Source of the DNA: Planobispora longispora
GTDB taxonomy: Bacteria > Actinomycetota > Actinomycetes > Streptosporangiales > Streptosporangiaceae
Assembly: GCF_016863135.1 (NCBI RefSeq)
Contig: NZ_BOOH01000054.1
Location: 1-64,000, forward strand
DNA length: 64,000 nt
Reading direction: 5' to 3'
The notes beneath the pieces are model-generated. The model did no database searches. It was not told where the DNA came from and was given only the letters and a program-made list of their open reading frames with translations. The position numbers and the translations under genes were made by a program. Shown one piece after another: positions 1-8,375 of this stretch. The stretch's first letter is position 1. Each line of letters starts with the position of its first letter.

Positions 1-90
1 GAGCCCCGCCGGTTCGAGCCCCGCCGGTTCGACCCCCGCCGGTTCGAGCCCCGCCGGTTCGACCCCCGCCGGTTCGAGCCCCGCCGGTTC
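1..90. repeat. Six tandem copies of a 15-bp unit
   Basis: The unit GAGCCCCGCCGGTTC occurs at 1-15, 16-30, 46-60 and 76-90. A one-base variant (GAC for GAG) occupies 31-45 and 61-75. The array may continue left of the window. The unit length is a multiple of three, and the array lies in the partial reading frame described above. Confidence 0.95.
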
Positions 91-153
91 GTGGAAGCGG
101 TCAGCGCCTTCCTCGAGCGGGACCGATTCCGCGATTCGATAGGCATGTCATGA
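1..153 (+). CDS. C-terminal end of a protein with pentapeptide repeats (partial)
   Basis: An open frame enters from the left edge and stops at TGA 151-153. It reads six repeats of the form E/D-P-R-R-F, then an amphipathic tail (FVEAVSAFLERD and about ten more residues). That tail resembles the last helix of alpha/beta hydrolases (rF..aV..FL), so the gene may be a hydrolase with a repetitive insert just before its final helix; this is inference from about 20 residues. The repeats are six exact or one-base-variant 15-bp units, so the array keeps the reading frame. The start and main domain lie outside the window. The alternative is that the repeat is non-coding and the frame is open by chance, since a 15-bp unit without a stop is open throughout. 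Confidence 0.5.
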   Translation, partial: EPRRFEPRRFDPRRFEPRRFDPRRFEPRRFVEAVSAFLERDRFRDSIGMS

Positions 154-178
154 CTTTTCCGGCATTCTTCTCATCGAT

Positions 179-1237
179 ATGGGAACCGCAACGCAGGTGC
201 CGCAGACGCAGAGCATGAGCGGCGAAGAGCTCTCCGCCGACCACGCTTGGGCGACGCTGCGTGCTTACGGTGGCTGGCATCTGGTCCGCGACTCCTACAC
301 GCGGTTCCGCTACGGCGACGGCCTGACCAACTCCCGCGCGCTGGCCTTCCAGATCTGCCTGTCGATCATCCCCGGAGCCATCGCCCTGGTCGGGCTGAGC
401 TCGGTGATCGGCCAGGAGCGGCTGGGCCGGGTCCTGGGGCTGACGCTGAGCTACCTGTCGCCCGGGCCCGGCGTCGCGGCCGTCCAGGACGTGCTCGACG
501 GCAGCCACCGGCAGGCGGGCCAGACCGACGGCGCCCTGGCCCTGTGGCTCGGGCTGATCGTCGCCCTGGTCTCGCTGACCAGCGCCATGGCGCAGATCGA
601 GCGCGGCGCCAACCGCATCTACGGCGTCGAACGGGACCGCCCGTTCCACCGCAAGTACGGCCGGGCCCTGCTGCTGGCGCTGAGCGCGGGCGCCTTCATG
701 ACGGCGAGCTTCGTCGCGATGGTCGGCGGCGGCGCGATCGGCCGGGCCCTGGCCGAGGTCTACCGCTGGGACGAGGACATGCGGCAGGCCTTCTCGCTGG
801 CACGGTGGCCGGTCGGGTTCCTGCTGTCGCTGCTGTCGACCTCCGTGCTGTTCCGCGCCTCCCCGCGCCGCAGGCAGCCCGGTCACACCTGGCTGGCCTT
901 CGGCGCGCTGGTCGCCCTCATGCTGTGGATGGGCTTCACGTTCCTGCTGGCCCTGTACACCGAGACCAGCGGCACCTTCGGCGCCACCTACGGTCCGCTC
1001 ACCGCGGTGATGGCCCTGCTGCTGTGGTCCTTCCTGGGCTCGACGGCCCTGTTCGTCGGCCTGGCCTTCGCCGCCCAGCTGGAGGCGTGCCGGGCCGGGG
1101 ACTCCACCCCCTGCGCGCCCGATCCCGGTCCCACCGCCGAGCAGGAGCGCGAGCCCCTGGTGGGCGCGGTGGGATCGGCGGCCCTCGCGGCGCTGCAGGC
1201 CACCCTCAGATTCTGGCGGCGCAGGCGGGCCGGCTAG
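179..1237 (+). CDS. YihY/BrkB-family inner membrane protein
   Basis: This 352-residue protein has about six hydrophobic helices, near residues 55-78, 118-140, 160-190, 213-230, 243-265 and 280-305. The family landmarks are visible: a segment ALAFQICLSIIPG after an amphipathic N-terminus, and GTFGATYGPLTAVMALLLW near the fifth and sixth helices. YihY (formerly RNase BN/BrkB) proteins are polytopic membrane proteins of uncertain function, so no reaction is assigned. The C-terminal 50 residues are polar with an RRRR tail and are probably cytoplasmic. ATG 179 has no clear Shine-Dalgarno; ATG 215 is an alternative start. The gene stands alone, with the histidine kinase starting 110 bp downstream. 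Confidence 0.85.
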   Translation: MGTATQVPQTQSMSGEELSADHAWATLRAYGGWHLVRDSYTRFRYGDGLTNSRALAFQICLSIIPGAIALVGLSSVIGQERLGRVLGLTLSYLSPGPGVAAVQDVLDGSHRQAGQTDGALALWLGLIVALVSLTSAMAQIERGANRIYGVERDRPFHRKYGRALLLALSAGAFMTASFVAMVGGGAIGRALAEVYRWDEDMRQAFSLARWPVGFLLSLLSTSVLFRASPRRRQPGHTWLAFGALVALMLWMGFTFLLALYTETSGTFGATYGPLTAVMALLLWSFLGSTALFVGLAFAAQLEACRAGDSTPCAPDPGPTAEQEREPLVGAVGSAALAALQATLRFWRRRRAG

Positions 1238-1347
1238 GGCTTCGCCGGTGCGCCCGGCCGGATCCCCTGTGCCACCCCTGAGCGCGCAGTGTAGTCGATT
1301 GGGCACTTATTGTAATAGCGTGATCGGAAAGTCGCGGGAGGACGCTC

Positions 1348-3777
1348 ATGGGATCGGTGGCGCAGCTGGGCGACAGCGCCGTCCTGCAGTCGATCCTGGA
1401 GCAGGCCCACGAGGCGTTCATCTCGCTGGACGGCGCCGGCGCGGTGCGGGCGTGGAACGCCGCGGCCGAGCGGCTGTTCGGCTGGAGCGCCGACGAGGCC
1501 CTCGGCCGCGACGTGAGCGACCTGATCGCTCCCGCCGAGTCGCGCTCCCGATACCGGGAGGGCCTGGCCGCCCTGTACGAGCACGGCCCCGGCGTCCTGC
1601 CCGGCGAGCGGCTGGAGCTGGTCGTGGCCGACCGCTCCGGCCGGGAGTTCCCCGTCGAGATGTCCCTGCAGGCGGGCCGCGATTCTCACGGCGAGATGGC
1701 CGTGCACGCGTTCCTCCATGACATCAGCGCCCGGCAGGAGGCCCAGCGGCAGCTGGAGGCCGAACGCACCTTCCTGCAGGCGCTGCTGGACAGCCTGGAC
1801 GTGGGGGTGGTGGCCTGCGACGCCGAGGGCCGGGCGACCGTGACCAACCAGGCGGCGCGCGGGCTCTACCGGGACATGCCCGATCCGTCGGCGCGCCGCG
1901 AGGAGTGGCCGCGGCTCTACCACCTGTTCACCCCCGACGGGCGCACCCCGCTCCACCCCGATCAGGTGCCGCTGGCCCGGGCGCTGGCCGGCGAGCACGT
2001 CGACGGCCAGCAGCTGATGATCTGTCCGCCCGGCAGGGCGGCGCGGCGCTGCCTGGTCAACGCCCGGCCCATCGTCACCGGCGACGGGCGCCGCCTGGGC
2101 GCGGTGCTGGCCGTACGCGACATCACCCGCGAGCACCGCGCCCAGATGCTGAACGAGGCCCGGCACGCGGTGGTCCAGGCCCTGGCCGGGGCCTCCTCCA
2201 CCGAGGAGGCCGCCACCGGGGTGCTGATCGCGGTGGTGCGGGCGCTGGGATGGACCTACGGCGAATACTGGCAGGTCGCCCCCGACCGGCAGAGCATCGT
2301 GCGCACCAGCTGGTGGAGCCGGCCCGACCGGGACGTCTCCGCCTTCGCCGACGACCAGCAGGCCCGCGTCCGCTGCGGCGACGGCCTGCCCGGAGGGGTG
2401 TGGAAGGCCGGTGAGGCGACGTGGATCCGCGATCTCAGGGCCGAGGCGCGGCCCTTCCTGCTGAAGCAGGCCGCGCTGGACGCGGGCCTGCGCGCCACCA
2501 TCGCCCTGCCCGTGCGCAGCGGCGACCAGGTCCTCGGGGTGCTGATCTTCTGCGCCGACGCCGTACAGGAGCCCGACGACCAGCTGGTCGACCTGCTGGA
2601 CGGCGTCTGCGCGCACGTGGGCCGCCACCTGGAACGGCGGCGCGCCGAGGAGCTGGCCATGGACCTGGCCGAGAGCCGCCGCCACTTCGCCCGGGTCGTC
2701 TCCCAGCTCGACGACAACATCTGGACGGCGCAGATCACCCCCGACGGGCAGCTGCGCTCGCTGTTCCGGGGCTCCAACATCGCCGCCGTGCTCGGCGTCG
2801 ACCCGCCCGGCGACGTCAACGTGGGCATCCTGATCGGTGAGCGGCTCCACCCCGACGACCGGGAGCCGTGGGCCCGCTTCCAGAACGAGCTGACCGCCGG
2901 GCGGCCCGCGCAGGCCGAATGCCGCGTCCTCGGCCTGGACGGCGTCACCCGCTGGATCTGGATCCGGGGCACTCCGCGCCGGGAGGGGGAGCAGACCTTC
3001 GTCGACGGCATCTCCACCGACGTCACCGAGCGCCACCGGCTGGCCGACGAGCGCGACCGGATGAAGGACGAGCTGGTGGCGCTGGTCAGCCACGAGCTGC
3101 GCAACCCCATCGGCACGATCCGCGGCTACGTGGAGATGCTGCTGGAGACCGCCGGCCTGAGCGAGACCCAGCGCAAGTTCGCCGACATCATCGACCGCAC
3201 CAGCGCGCACCTGCTCCACCTGGTCGACGACCTGCTGGATCTGACGCGCCTGGACACCGGCCAGATCACCGTCGAGGCCCGCCCCGTGTCGCTGACCCGG
3301 CTGGTGCGCCAGGCGGTCGACGACCACCGCGGCGCCGCCGTCGCCAAGCGCCTGACCGTCGACGTCGAGACGGCCCCGCCCCTGCCGGTGCACGCCGACC
3401 CGCTGCGGCTGCGCCAGGTGCTGGACAACCTGCTGTCGAACGCGATCAAGTACACCCCCGACGGCGGAGCCGTCACCATCACCGCCGGGCCCCGCGGCGG
3501 CGACCCGGGCACCGGCGACCCGGACGGCCAGAGCGCGGTCGTCACGGTCGCCGACACCGGCATCGGCATCCCGCCGGAACAGTACGGCCAGCTGTTCTCC
3601 CGGTTCTTCCGCGCGTCCACCGCCCGCGCGGCCGGGATCAAGGGCACCGGCCTGGGCCTGGCCATCACCAAGGCCATCGTCGAAGCCCACGGCGGCACGA
3701 TCGCCGCCGGCCCGCGGGAAGGCGGCGGCACCGTGGTCACCGTCCGGTTCCCCCTCACCGTGGCCGATCCCTCCTGA
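1348..3777 (+). CDS. Multi-sensor histidine kinase (PAS-PAS-GAF-PAS)
   Basis: This is a soluble hybrid-sensor kinase of 809 residues with no membrane helix. In order it carries a PAS domain (about 14-125, NAAAERLFGWSADEALGRD), a second PAS (about 150-270), a GAF domain (about 285-440), a third PAS with PAC motif (about 455-565, WIWIRGTPRREG), a HisKA domain and a HATPase domain. The phospho-acceptor is His582 in LVSHELRNPIG. The N box is LDNLLSNAIKY (about 692-702), G1 is VADTGIGIP (about 734) and G2 is GTGLGLAI (about 766). All kinase boxes are intact. The start follows GGGAGGA at 1336-1342. No response regulator is adjacent, so it is an orphan kinase. The signal is unknown; the GAF and PAS domains suggest a small-molecule, light or redox cue. 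Confidence 0.93.
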   Translation: MGSVAQLGDSAVLQSILEQAHEAFISLDGAGAVRAWNAAAERLFGWSADEALGRDVSDLIAPAESRSRYREGLAALYEHGPGVLPGERLELVVADRSGREFPVEMSLQAGRDSHGEMAVHAFLHDISARQEAQRQLEAERTFLQALLDSLDVGVVACDAEGRATVTNQAARGLYRDMPDPSARREEWPRLYHLFTPDGRTPLHPDQVPLARALAGEHVDGQQLMICPPGRAARRCLVNARPIVTGDGRRLGAVLAVRDITREHRAQMLNEARHAVVQALAGASSTEEAATGVLIAVVRALGWTYGEYWQVAPDRQSIVRTSWWSRPDRDVSAFADDQQARVRCGDGLPGGVWKAGEATWIRDLRAEARPFLLKQAALDAGLRATIALPVRSGDQVLGVLIFCADAVQEPDDQLVDLLDGVCAHVGRHLERRRAEELAMDLAESRRHFARVVSQLDDNIWTAQITPDGQLRSLFRGSNIAAVLGVDPPGDVNVGILIGERLHPDDREPWARFQNELTAGRPAQAECRVLGLDGVTRWIWIRGTPRREGEQTFVDGISTDVTERHRLADERDRMKDELVALVSHELRNPIGTIRGYVEMLLETAGLSETQRKFADIIDRTSAHLLHLVDDLLDLTRLDTGQITVEARPVSLTRLVRQAVDDHRGAAVAKRLTVDVETAPPLPVHADPLRLRQVLDNLLSNAIKYTPDGGAVTITAGPRGGDPGTGDPDGQSAVVTVADTGIGIPPEQYGQLFSRFFRASTARAAGIKGTGLGLAITKAIVEAHGGTIAAGPREGGGTVVTVRFPLTVADPS

Positions 3778-3886
3778 ACCGGCCGGGGCCGTCACCGCCC
3801 GGTTCCCGGGGCCGCGAGCCCCGGGGTTCCGGCCACGGCGTCCGGAGGGAGCAGACCAAGCACGCCGGAGAGGGCTGATGGAACTG

Positions 3887-4345
3887 CTATCCGAAGGCAT
3901 AGACGACCGGCGCGGTCAGGGCGGCGACCGCATCCCGGTCAACGGCTCGGCGCGCCTCGAAGGTGAACCGGGCTTCCAGACCAGCCGGCTCGCCCGAGCC
4001 AAGGGTGCGCAGCCCGGGATAGTGCGGACTTCTGCTCAGCAGTCGCCACAGTTGGGCCTCATCCGTACGGGGCAGCCTCACGCTCTCCGCTGCCATCCGC
4101 ACGTCGGTGAAGCCGGCACGAACCAACGCCTGCGCGCAGCGCTGCTCGGTGCCGAGCTCGGCCATCGGATCGGCTAGATTCACGCCGAATTCAGTAGCGC
4201 ACGCGCGAAACACCCCGGCGAGCACTGGAAACCCCGCCTGCATCGCGGAGGAGCCGATCAGCCCATGCGGCCGCAGCAAAGCCCGGTCGTCGAAGTGAGC
4301 AGCCGTCCGAGAGCGGTCCATCCGATCGTCATCACGGCAGGAGGG
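3887..4345 (-). pseudogene. 3' remnant of a SAM-dependent methyltransferase
   Basis: The minus-strand frame ends at 3887 and holds about 150 residues that match only the C-terminal part of class I methyltransferases. The recognisable portion includes LGTEQRCAQALVRAGFTDVRM (the usual last beta-alpha segment) and a closing strand with FTFEARRAVDRDAVAAL. The SAM-binding half with its E/DxGxGxG loop is missing; upstream in the same frame is sequence without family character. GC at third positions also falls upstream of about 4330. I read this as a 5'-truncated gene. ATG 4345 is only a formal start. Expression of a short protein cannot be excluded. Confidence 0.5.
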
Positions 4346-4407
4346 GGAATCGATCAATGATCGTCTGGAAGCGATCTCTGGCGACGCCACTTCCCGTAGG
4401 TCAGCGG

Positions 4408-4842
4408 TCATTCGTGAACACCCCACCCGTCGCTGACCGTGACGTACATGGCCAAATAATGTTGCAGACTCCCGGCCAGAGTGCGTTGCGGGACACATCG
4501 GAATCGTCGACAAGCTTGCACGCCCGCGCGTAGGGGTGTCCCGAAAGTCCCGAAACCCTGCCCAACCGCATCGACTGCCCGCTCAGTCGGCCAGGCAGGC
4601 GTACCACGACGACGCCGGTCGGTGCCGATGGCATCCAGCCACAGCACCACTCCGGCCTCCCGCTCGGCCCAGCCCAGCGCCTGGGGGATCAGGTCGGTCA
4701 GGGGCACGGTTGGGTCGTCGACGGAGGCGGCCAGGCGCCAGGCGGACAGGTGGCTGCGCAGTGCGTGGGCCAGGGTGTGGCTGGTGCGGGCCAGGCAGGC
4801 GGCAGACCAGGTACGCCGGAAAGGGACAACGGCAGTGGGCAT
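4408..4842 (-). pseudogene. Unrecognised gene fragment, 5' part only
   Basis: From ATG 4842 the frame reads MPTAVVPFRRTWSAACLART and continues with strongly GC-biased third positions for about 80 codons, to roughly 4600. It then runs on with random-looking codon use to a stop at 4408. That pattern suggests the front part of a real gene joined to unrelated DNA. I do not recognise the family. It is divergent from the hypothetical gene at 4916. The next item leftward is another truncated gene (methyltransferase tail), so this is probably one decay scar. Confidence 0.35.
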
Positions 4843-4915
4843 AAGCGTCACTGGCCGTTCGATCGCTGCTCAAGCCCGTCTCGGTTACCGCCTGCGGTTG
4901 CGACAGACTGAGGAC

Positions 4916-5482
4916 ATGACCCAGGTGCGACCCGCTCCGAATGCCGACGCGGCTCGATGGCTGCTCCGGGCTGATGTCGAGTGGTGGGATCTTGTTCGCT
5001 ACGGCCCACCGGGCTTCGAGGTGTACGTGCGTATCGCCTTTGGCCATGGGGTGGAGGGTGTCGACTCACAGGGAGAAGATCGCGCCGTTCGCGTGGCACT
5101 GGCGACTCTCGCGACATGCACGGCCACGCCTTCCAGCGGATACGCGGCGGTCTGGGAGGGCTGGGGCGGAGACCCGCCGGCTCCCGAAGCGCCGCGGGTG
5201 GACATTCCGAATCGAGAGATGCTGCTGTTCACCGGCCCTGTCGACGTACTGAGCGAGGCGCCCGCCCTCGCCTGGTACGGCTCTGCGCGGGTCTATCAAG
5301 ACCCCCACCTCGTGTGGCCCGAAGATCAAGCCTGGTGCCTGGCCTGCGAGGTCGACGAGGAGATCGAGTTCACCGTCGGATGTTCCGTCGAGGCGTCCCA
5401 GGCTCTGGCCAAAGCCCTGCCCGGTGCTGTCCGACGGGTGCAGTACGGAGAGCCGGCACCGATGTACCTCGACCAGGTCTAG
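4916..5482 (+). CDS. Hypothetical actinobacterial protein (188 aa)
   Basis: The protein begins MTQVRPAPNADAARWLLRAD and contains the phrase VEWWDLVRYGPPGFEVYVRIAF. From memory that phrase recurs in conserved hypothetical proteins of actinomycetes; no function is known to me. There is no signal peptide or membrane helix, and the composition is acidic and Trp/Tyr-rich, as in a small cytoplasmic domain. The start at ATG 4916 is supported by GAGGA five bases upstream, although the frame stays open back to about 4481. The upstream extension overlaps the decayed fragment on the other strand and is not coding-like. The neighbours give no functional hint. Confidence 0.7.
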   Translation: MTQVRPAPNADAARWLLRADVEWWDLVRYGPPGFEVYVRIAFGHGVEGVDSQGEDRAVRVALATLATCTATPSSGYAAVWEGWGGDPPAPEAPRVDIPNREMLLFTGPVDVLSEAPALAWYGSARVYQDPHLVWPEDQAWCLACEVDEEIEFTVGCSVEASQALAKALPGAVRRVQYGEPAPMYLDQV

Positions 5483-5607
5483 CACCGGCAGCACTCGCAC
5501 ATCGGCACGAGAGTGCGTCGATCGCGTCAGGGACGTCTGACGGACGTCACAGCCGCGTCACGCCGGCCGTTGGCCCCGTCCGGCGTACTTGGTCCGCCCC
5601 CGCAGGC

Positions 5608-6246
5608 TCAGCCGGCCGTCGTGGCCGGTTTCCGGGCGGCCAGCCGCTCCACGACGCCCAGTTTGAAGCGGTCGCGGAGCTCGACGGACAGGCCGTGGCC
5701 GGCGAGATGGTCGAGGGGGCGGCGCAGGTAGTGCTCGCCCGCCATCGGCACCGTCACCGTCTCCAGCAGCCGTTGCGCCGCGCGCACCGGCCGGGACGCC
5801 CCGGCCACGTGGTCGGCGAGCAGCAGGACTCCGCCGGGGCGGAGCACCCGGACCATCTCCGCGATCGCCAGCCGGTGGTCGGGGATCGCGCACAGGGAGA
5901 AGGTGCACACGACCGTGTCGAAGACGGCGTCGCCGAACTCGAGCGCCCGGGCGTCCCCTTCGCGCAGATCGGCGTCGAGGCCGAGGCCGGCGGCGCGGAG
6001 CCGCGCCCGGGCGAGCATCGCGGGGCTCCACTCGACGCCGGTCAGCCGTACGCCGCCGGGGTAGAGGGGGAGGTTGATGCCGGTGCCCACGGCGACCTCG
6101 AGCGTGTCGCCGCGGGCCCGCCCGCAGACCCAGGACCGGGTGTCACCGAACAGCACCCGGTCCCAGAAGGCCATCTGCCGGTCGTAGGAGACAGCGGCCC
6201 TGTCCCAGAAGCGACGCAGCCGCTCGTCGTGCGGAGTGGAGTTCAT
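5608..6246 (-). CDS. Class I SAM-dependent methyltransferase (UbiE/phospholipid-type)
   Basis: The gene encodes 212 residues. The N-terminus has the FWDRAAVSYDRQM motif common in UbiE-like and phosphatidylethanolamine N-methyltransferase-like enzymes. Motif I is LEVAVGTGINLPLYP. An acidic residue after the next strand is in TGVEWSPAMLARAR, motif post-II is EGDARALEFGDAVFDTVVCTF, and VLRPGGVLLLADH closes the Rossmann fold. The acceptor is unknown; the family includes quinone and phospholipid methylases. The start at 6246 is preferred to the in-frame ATG 6258 because GGGAGG lies six bases upstream of it. The DUF1062 gene is upstream on the same strand across a 155-bp gap, so an operon is possible but not shown. 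Confidence 0.87.
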   Translation of the reverse strand: MNSTPHDERLRRFWDRAAVSYDRQMAFWDRVLFGDTRSWVCGRARGDTLEVAVGTGINLPLYPGGVRLTGVEWSPAMLARARLRAAGLGLDADLREGDARALEFGDAVFDTVVCTFSLCAIPDHRLAIAEMVRVLRPGGVLLLADHVAGASRPVRAAQRLLETVTVPMAGEHYLRRPLDHLAGHGLSVELRDRFKLGVVERLAARKPATTAG

Positions 6247-6401
6247 CGCGCCTCCCATACGGCCTCGGCGAGGACGGTCCACAGGCAATTGTCGCGCGAC
6301 CGGCCGCCGGGACGAGACGACCCGGCGGCGCGATCCCGTCATCCGGCCCGCCCGGCCTCGCGGAGGCGGCCCCCGCGGGCGGCGGCGCCGATCCGGGCGG
6401 T

Positions 6402-6992
6402 TCACCGGCCGGTCTCCGGGCCGGCGTCGGGAAGGACGACGAAGGTGAACCCCGTGCTCGTCCTGCGGTTGAGCGGGATGTCGCACTTGACCCGGCGGCC
6501 GGTCTCGCCCCGGCTGATGCCGAGGCCGCAGGCGATCAGCTGCTCGGGACGGACGGGCACGGGATCGAGGAAGCCGACCTCCACCCGGACCGGCCAGCTC
6601 GTGTCCGCGAGCGGATCCGGCGGCGTGTCCAGCCGCCACGCGCCCGTCCAGTCGAGGGCGAACCGGTTGCGCCGGGCGATCGACGGGTCCAGGAGCGCCC
6701 GGGCGACGAGCGCCGGATCGTTGTTCTCGAACGCGCGCAGCCGGACCGGATCGAGGGAGCGGACCGGGACCCGCTCGTGCACCGTGATCTTCGAGGTCTC
6801 GTCGCAGGAGACGCAGCGGACGAGCAGCCACACGTCGAGGAGCTTGCCGTTGGCGTTGACCCGGAACGAGCCCTCCGCGGCGGTGGCCGTCTCCGATCGG
6901 CACTCCAGGCAGCGCAAGGAGAGCAGCGGCAGGCGGGTGCGGCGCACCGTCCAGGACAGCACGGAATGATCTGTATGGGGTTGTGAGGACAT
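6402..6992 (-). CDS. DUF1062 family protein
   Basis: This 196-residue protein starts with a segment containing WTVRRTRLPLLSLRCLEC. It then shows the family hallmark FRVNANGKLLDVWLLVRC and a second CxxC (RCVSCDE). The two CxxC pairs could bind zinc. The remainder is a beta-rich basic domain with an RRVKCDIPLNR segment near the C-terminus. DUF1062 proteins have no established function that I know of. A weak AGAGAGA precedes the ATG at 6992. The family assignment rests on the NANGKLLDVWL and CxxC pattern recalled from memory. Confidence 0.8.
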   Translation of the reverse strand: MSSQPHTDHSVLSWTVRRTRLPLLSLRCLECRSETATAAEGSFRVNANGKLLDVWLLVRCVSCDETSKITVHERVPVRSLDPVRLRAFENNDPALVARALLDPSIARRNRFALDWTGAWRLDTPPDPLADTSWPVRVEVGFLDPVPVRPEQLIACGLGISRGETGRRVKCDIPLNRRTSTGFTFVVLPDAGPETGR

Positions 6993-7405
6993 GATCTCTC
7001 TAAGACCTGACGAAAGGCCGTCGTCACACGGCCTGGAACGCTGAGAAGCCGGGGAATGCCGGCGGAGCCGACGGCCTCGGCGGGGCGGGCCGGGACGGCC
7101 CGGCGCACCGGCGGGGTCGGCGACGAAGCGCTACGGGAAAGGCGTCAGGCGGAGAGAGCAGGCGGGGTCACGCGGGGTCCTCACGACGGGCTCGACAGAT
7201 TCGGCTATGCCGACCGCAAGTTATGTGATCGCCCGCCGGGCCGCAATCGATTTATCCGCGCGGTCCCCGGCCCCTTCGGAACCGCCGTCTCCTGACGAGC
7301 CAGATCTTTCGTAAGTGGGGTTACTTTCTCTGGACAGATAACCCCGATAGGGTTATACCTACTATGTACCCCCTCGGATAACCCTGTTGAGAGGCGGAGG
7401 GCGCC
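6993..7405. other. 413-bp intergenic region with divergent promoters
   Basis: This gap separates DUF1062 (minus strand) from the Clp-N/RHH gene (plus strand). Its right 90 bp hold the half-site cluster described separately. The left 300 bp contain only scattered short open frames without codon bias and no recognised RNA or hairpin. Confidence 0.6.
7318..7384 (+). promoter_or_regulatory. Operator cluster of GGGTTAT/ATAACCC half-sites
   Basis: A 7-bp half-site occurs four times upstream of the RHH gene: GGGTTA at 7318-7323, ATAACCC at 7338-7344, GGGTTAT at 7350-7356 and ATAACCC at 7378-7384. The middle two form a perfect inverted repeat with a 5-base centre. A weak promoter, TGGACA (7331-7336) then TATACC (7354-7359) 17 bases on, would lie within the cluster, so binding would block transcription. 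Multiple short half-sites are usual for ribbon-helix-helix repressors, which suggests autoregulation by the adjacent gene. Confidence 0.65.
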
Positions 7406-8158
7406 ATGCCGAAGATCAATGTGTATCTGCCCGACGAGCTGGCGGAAGCGGTCAAGAACGTCGGCGTGCCCGTGTCGGCGGTCTGCCAGCGCGCGCTGGA
7501 GCAGGCGGTGCGCCGGATCACCGCCATCAGGCAGACCGCCCTGGGCGAGCTGGAGGCCGGCGATCTGGGCGAACGCCTGCCCCACTTCACCGCCCGCGCC
7601 CGCGCCGTCGTCAAGATGGCGATCGACCGGGCGGGCGCCGACGCCGCGCCGAACGTCGGGACCGGGCACCTGCTCACCGGCATGGTGGCCGAGGGGCAGA
7701 ACCTGGCGCTGCACGTGCTCCGGGCGATAGAGATCGATCCCGCCCAGGCGCGACGTGACGTGGAACGGCAGACGGATCCCGAGGAGGGGGGAGCCGAGGA
7801 GGGCTCCTCCACGCACTTCAGCGGCCCGGCCGCCGGCGTGCTCGAGCTGGCGGTGACCGAGGCGACCGCGCTGGGGCACAACTACGTGGGCTGCGAGCAT
7901 CTGCTGCTCGGCCTGGTCGCCGAGCCCGACGGCGTCGCCGGGAAGGTGCTGCGGGCGCTGGGAGCCGAGCCCCGGCTGACCCGGCGGGCCGTGACGGCCG
8001 CCCTGGCCGGCTACGTGCACCTGCGCGCCCAGACCCCCGCCGCCGCGGCCGATCCCGCGCAGGCGCTGGCCACGGCCGTGAGCCGGCAGCTGGAACCGCT
8101 CGTCGCGCGGCTCGAACGCCTGGAGCGGCGTATCGGTCCCGATTCCCCCGAGCGGTGA
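7406..8158 (+). CDS. RHH-like protein with two Clp N-terminal repeats
   Basis: The 250-residue protein begins with a ribbon-helix-helix-like segment (MPKINVYLPDELAEAVKNVG, then a helix-turn-helix over about residues 1-45). Two Clp-N type repeats follow. The first is near 60-120 (FTARARAVVKMAIDRAG and VGTGHLLTGMVAEGQNLALHVL). The second is near 135-205 (VLELAVTEATALGHNYVGCEHLLLGLV). The AAA ATPase modules of ClpC/ClpB are absent, so it is not a chaperone. Clp-N repeats normally bind substrates or adaptors, so here they may sense a ligand or protein and modulate DNA binding; that is inference. The tail has a coiled region (PLVARLERLERRIG). Its GTGA stop overlaps the next gene. Likely autoregulated through the half-sites at 7318-7384. 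Confidence 0.82.
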   Translation: MPKINVYLPDELAEAVKNVGVPVSAVCQRALEQAVRRITAIRQTALGELEAGDLGERLPHFTARARAVVKMAIDRAGADAAPNVGTGHLLTGMVAEGQNLALHVLRAIEIDPAQARRDVERQTDPEEGGAEEGSSTHFSGPAAGVLELAVTEATALGHNYVGCEHLLLGLVAEPDGVAGKVLRALGAEPRLTRRAVTAALAGYVHLRAQTPAAAADPAQALATAVSRQLEPLVARLERLERRIGPDSPER

Positions 8159-8340
8159 GTACGGCCGTGCGGGCGCGAATCCACCCCGACGACCTCGGCG
8201 ACCGGCCGGGAGCCTCCGGTCGCGAGGGACTCCGGCGGCCGCCGGCCGCCGGGCGTGCCGTCCGCGTCATCCTCAGGCTGGCCGCGACGGCGGTCGTGTG
8301 GCTGCTGCTGTTGCTGCCGCTCCTGCTGGAGGCGCGATGA
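8155..8340 (+). CDS. Small membrane protein (61 aa)
   Basis: GTG 8155 overlaps the stop of the Clp-N gene (GTGA), implying translational coupling. The product has a charged N-terminal half and one hydrophobic helix near the C-terminus (VILRLAATAVVWLLLLLPLLL). I recognise no family. A stem-loop begins right after the stop, which supports a two-gene transcript ending here. It could be a membrane anchor or partner for the Clp-N protein. It is small enough that chance cannot be fully excluded. Confidence 0.55.
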   Translation: MSTAVRARIHPDDLGDRPGASGREGLRRPPAAGRAVRVILRLAATAVVWLLLLLPLLLEAR

Positions 8341-8362
8341 CCCCGGCGTCCGGCCGCCGGGG
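8341..8362 (+). terminator. Stem-loop after the Clp-N operon
   Basis: CCCCGGCG (8341-8348) pairs perfectly with CGCCGGGG (8355-8362) around a six-base loop, immediately after the stop codon. There is no T-run, as is usual in high-GC actinomycetes. Confidence 0.5.
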
Positions 8363-8375
8363 CCGATGACGAGGA

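Noticed and set aside
1234-3900. Long minus-strand frame opposite the PAS/GAF kinase
   Set aside because: Low-complexity Gly/Asp/Arg translation, no motifs, fully overlapped by a well supported gene.
3878-4177. Small plus-strand frame over the methyltransferase remnant
   Set aside because: Shadow frame; the minus-strand translation has methyltransferase character and the plus frame does not.
4481-4915. Upstream extension of the hypothetical gene at 4916
   Set aside because: The extension lacks codon bias and overlaps another strand's fragment; a good Shine-Dalgarno supports ATG 4916.
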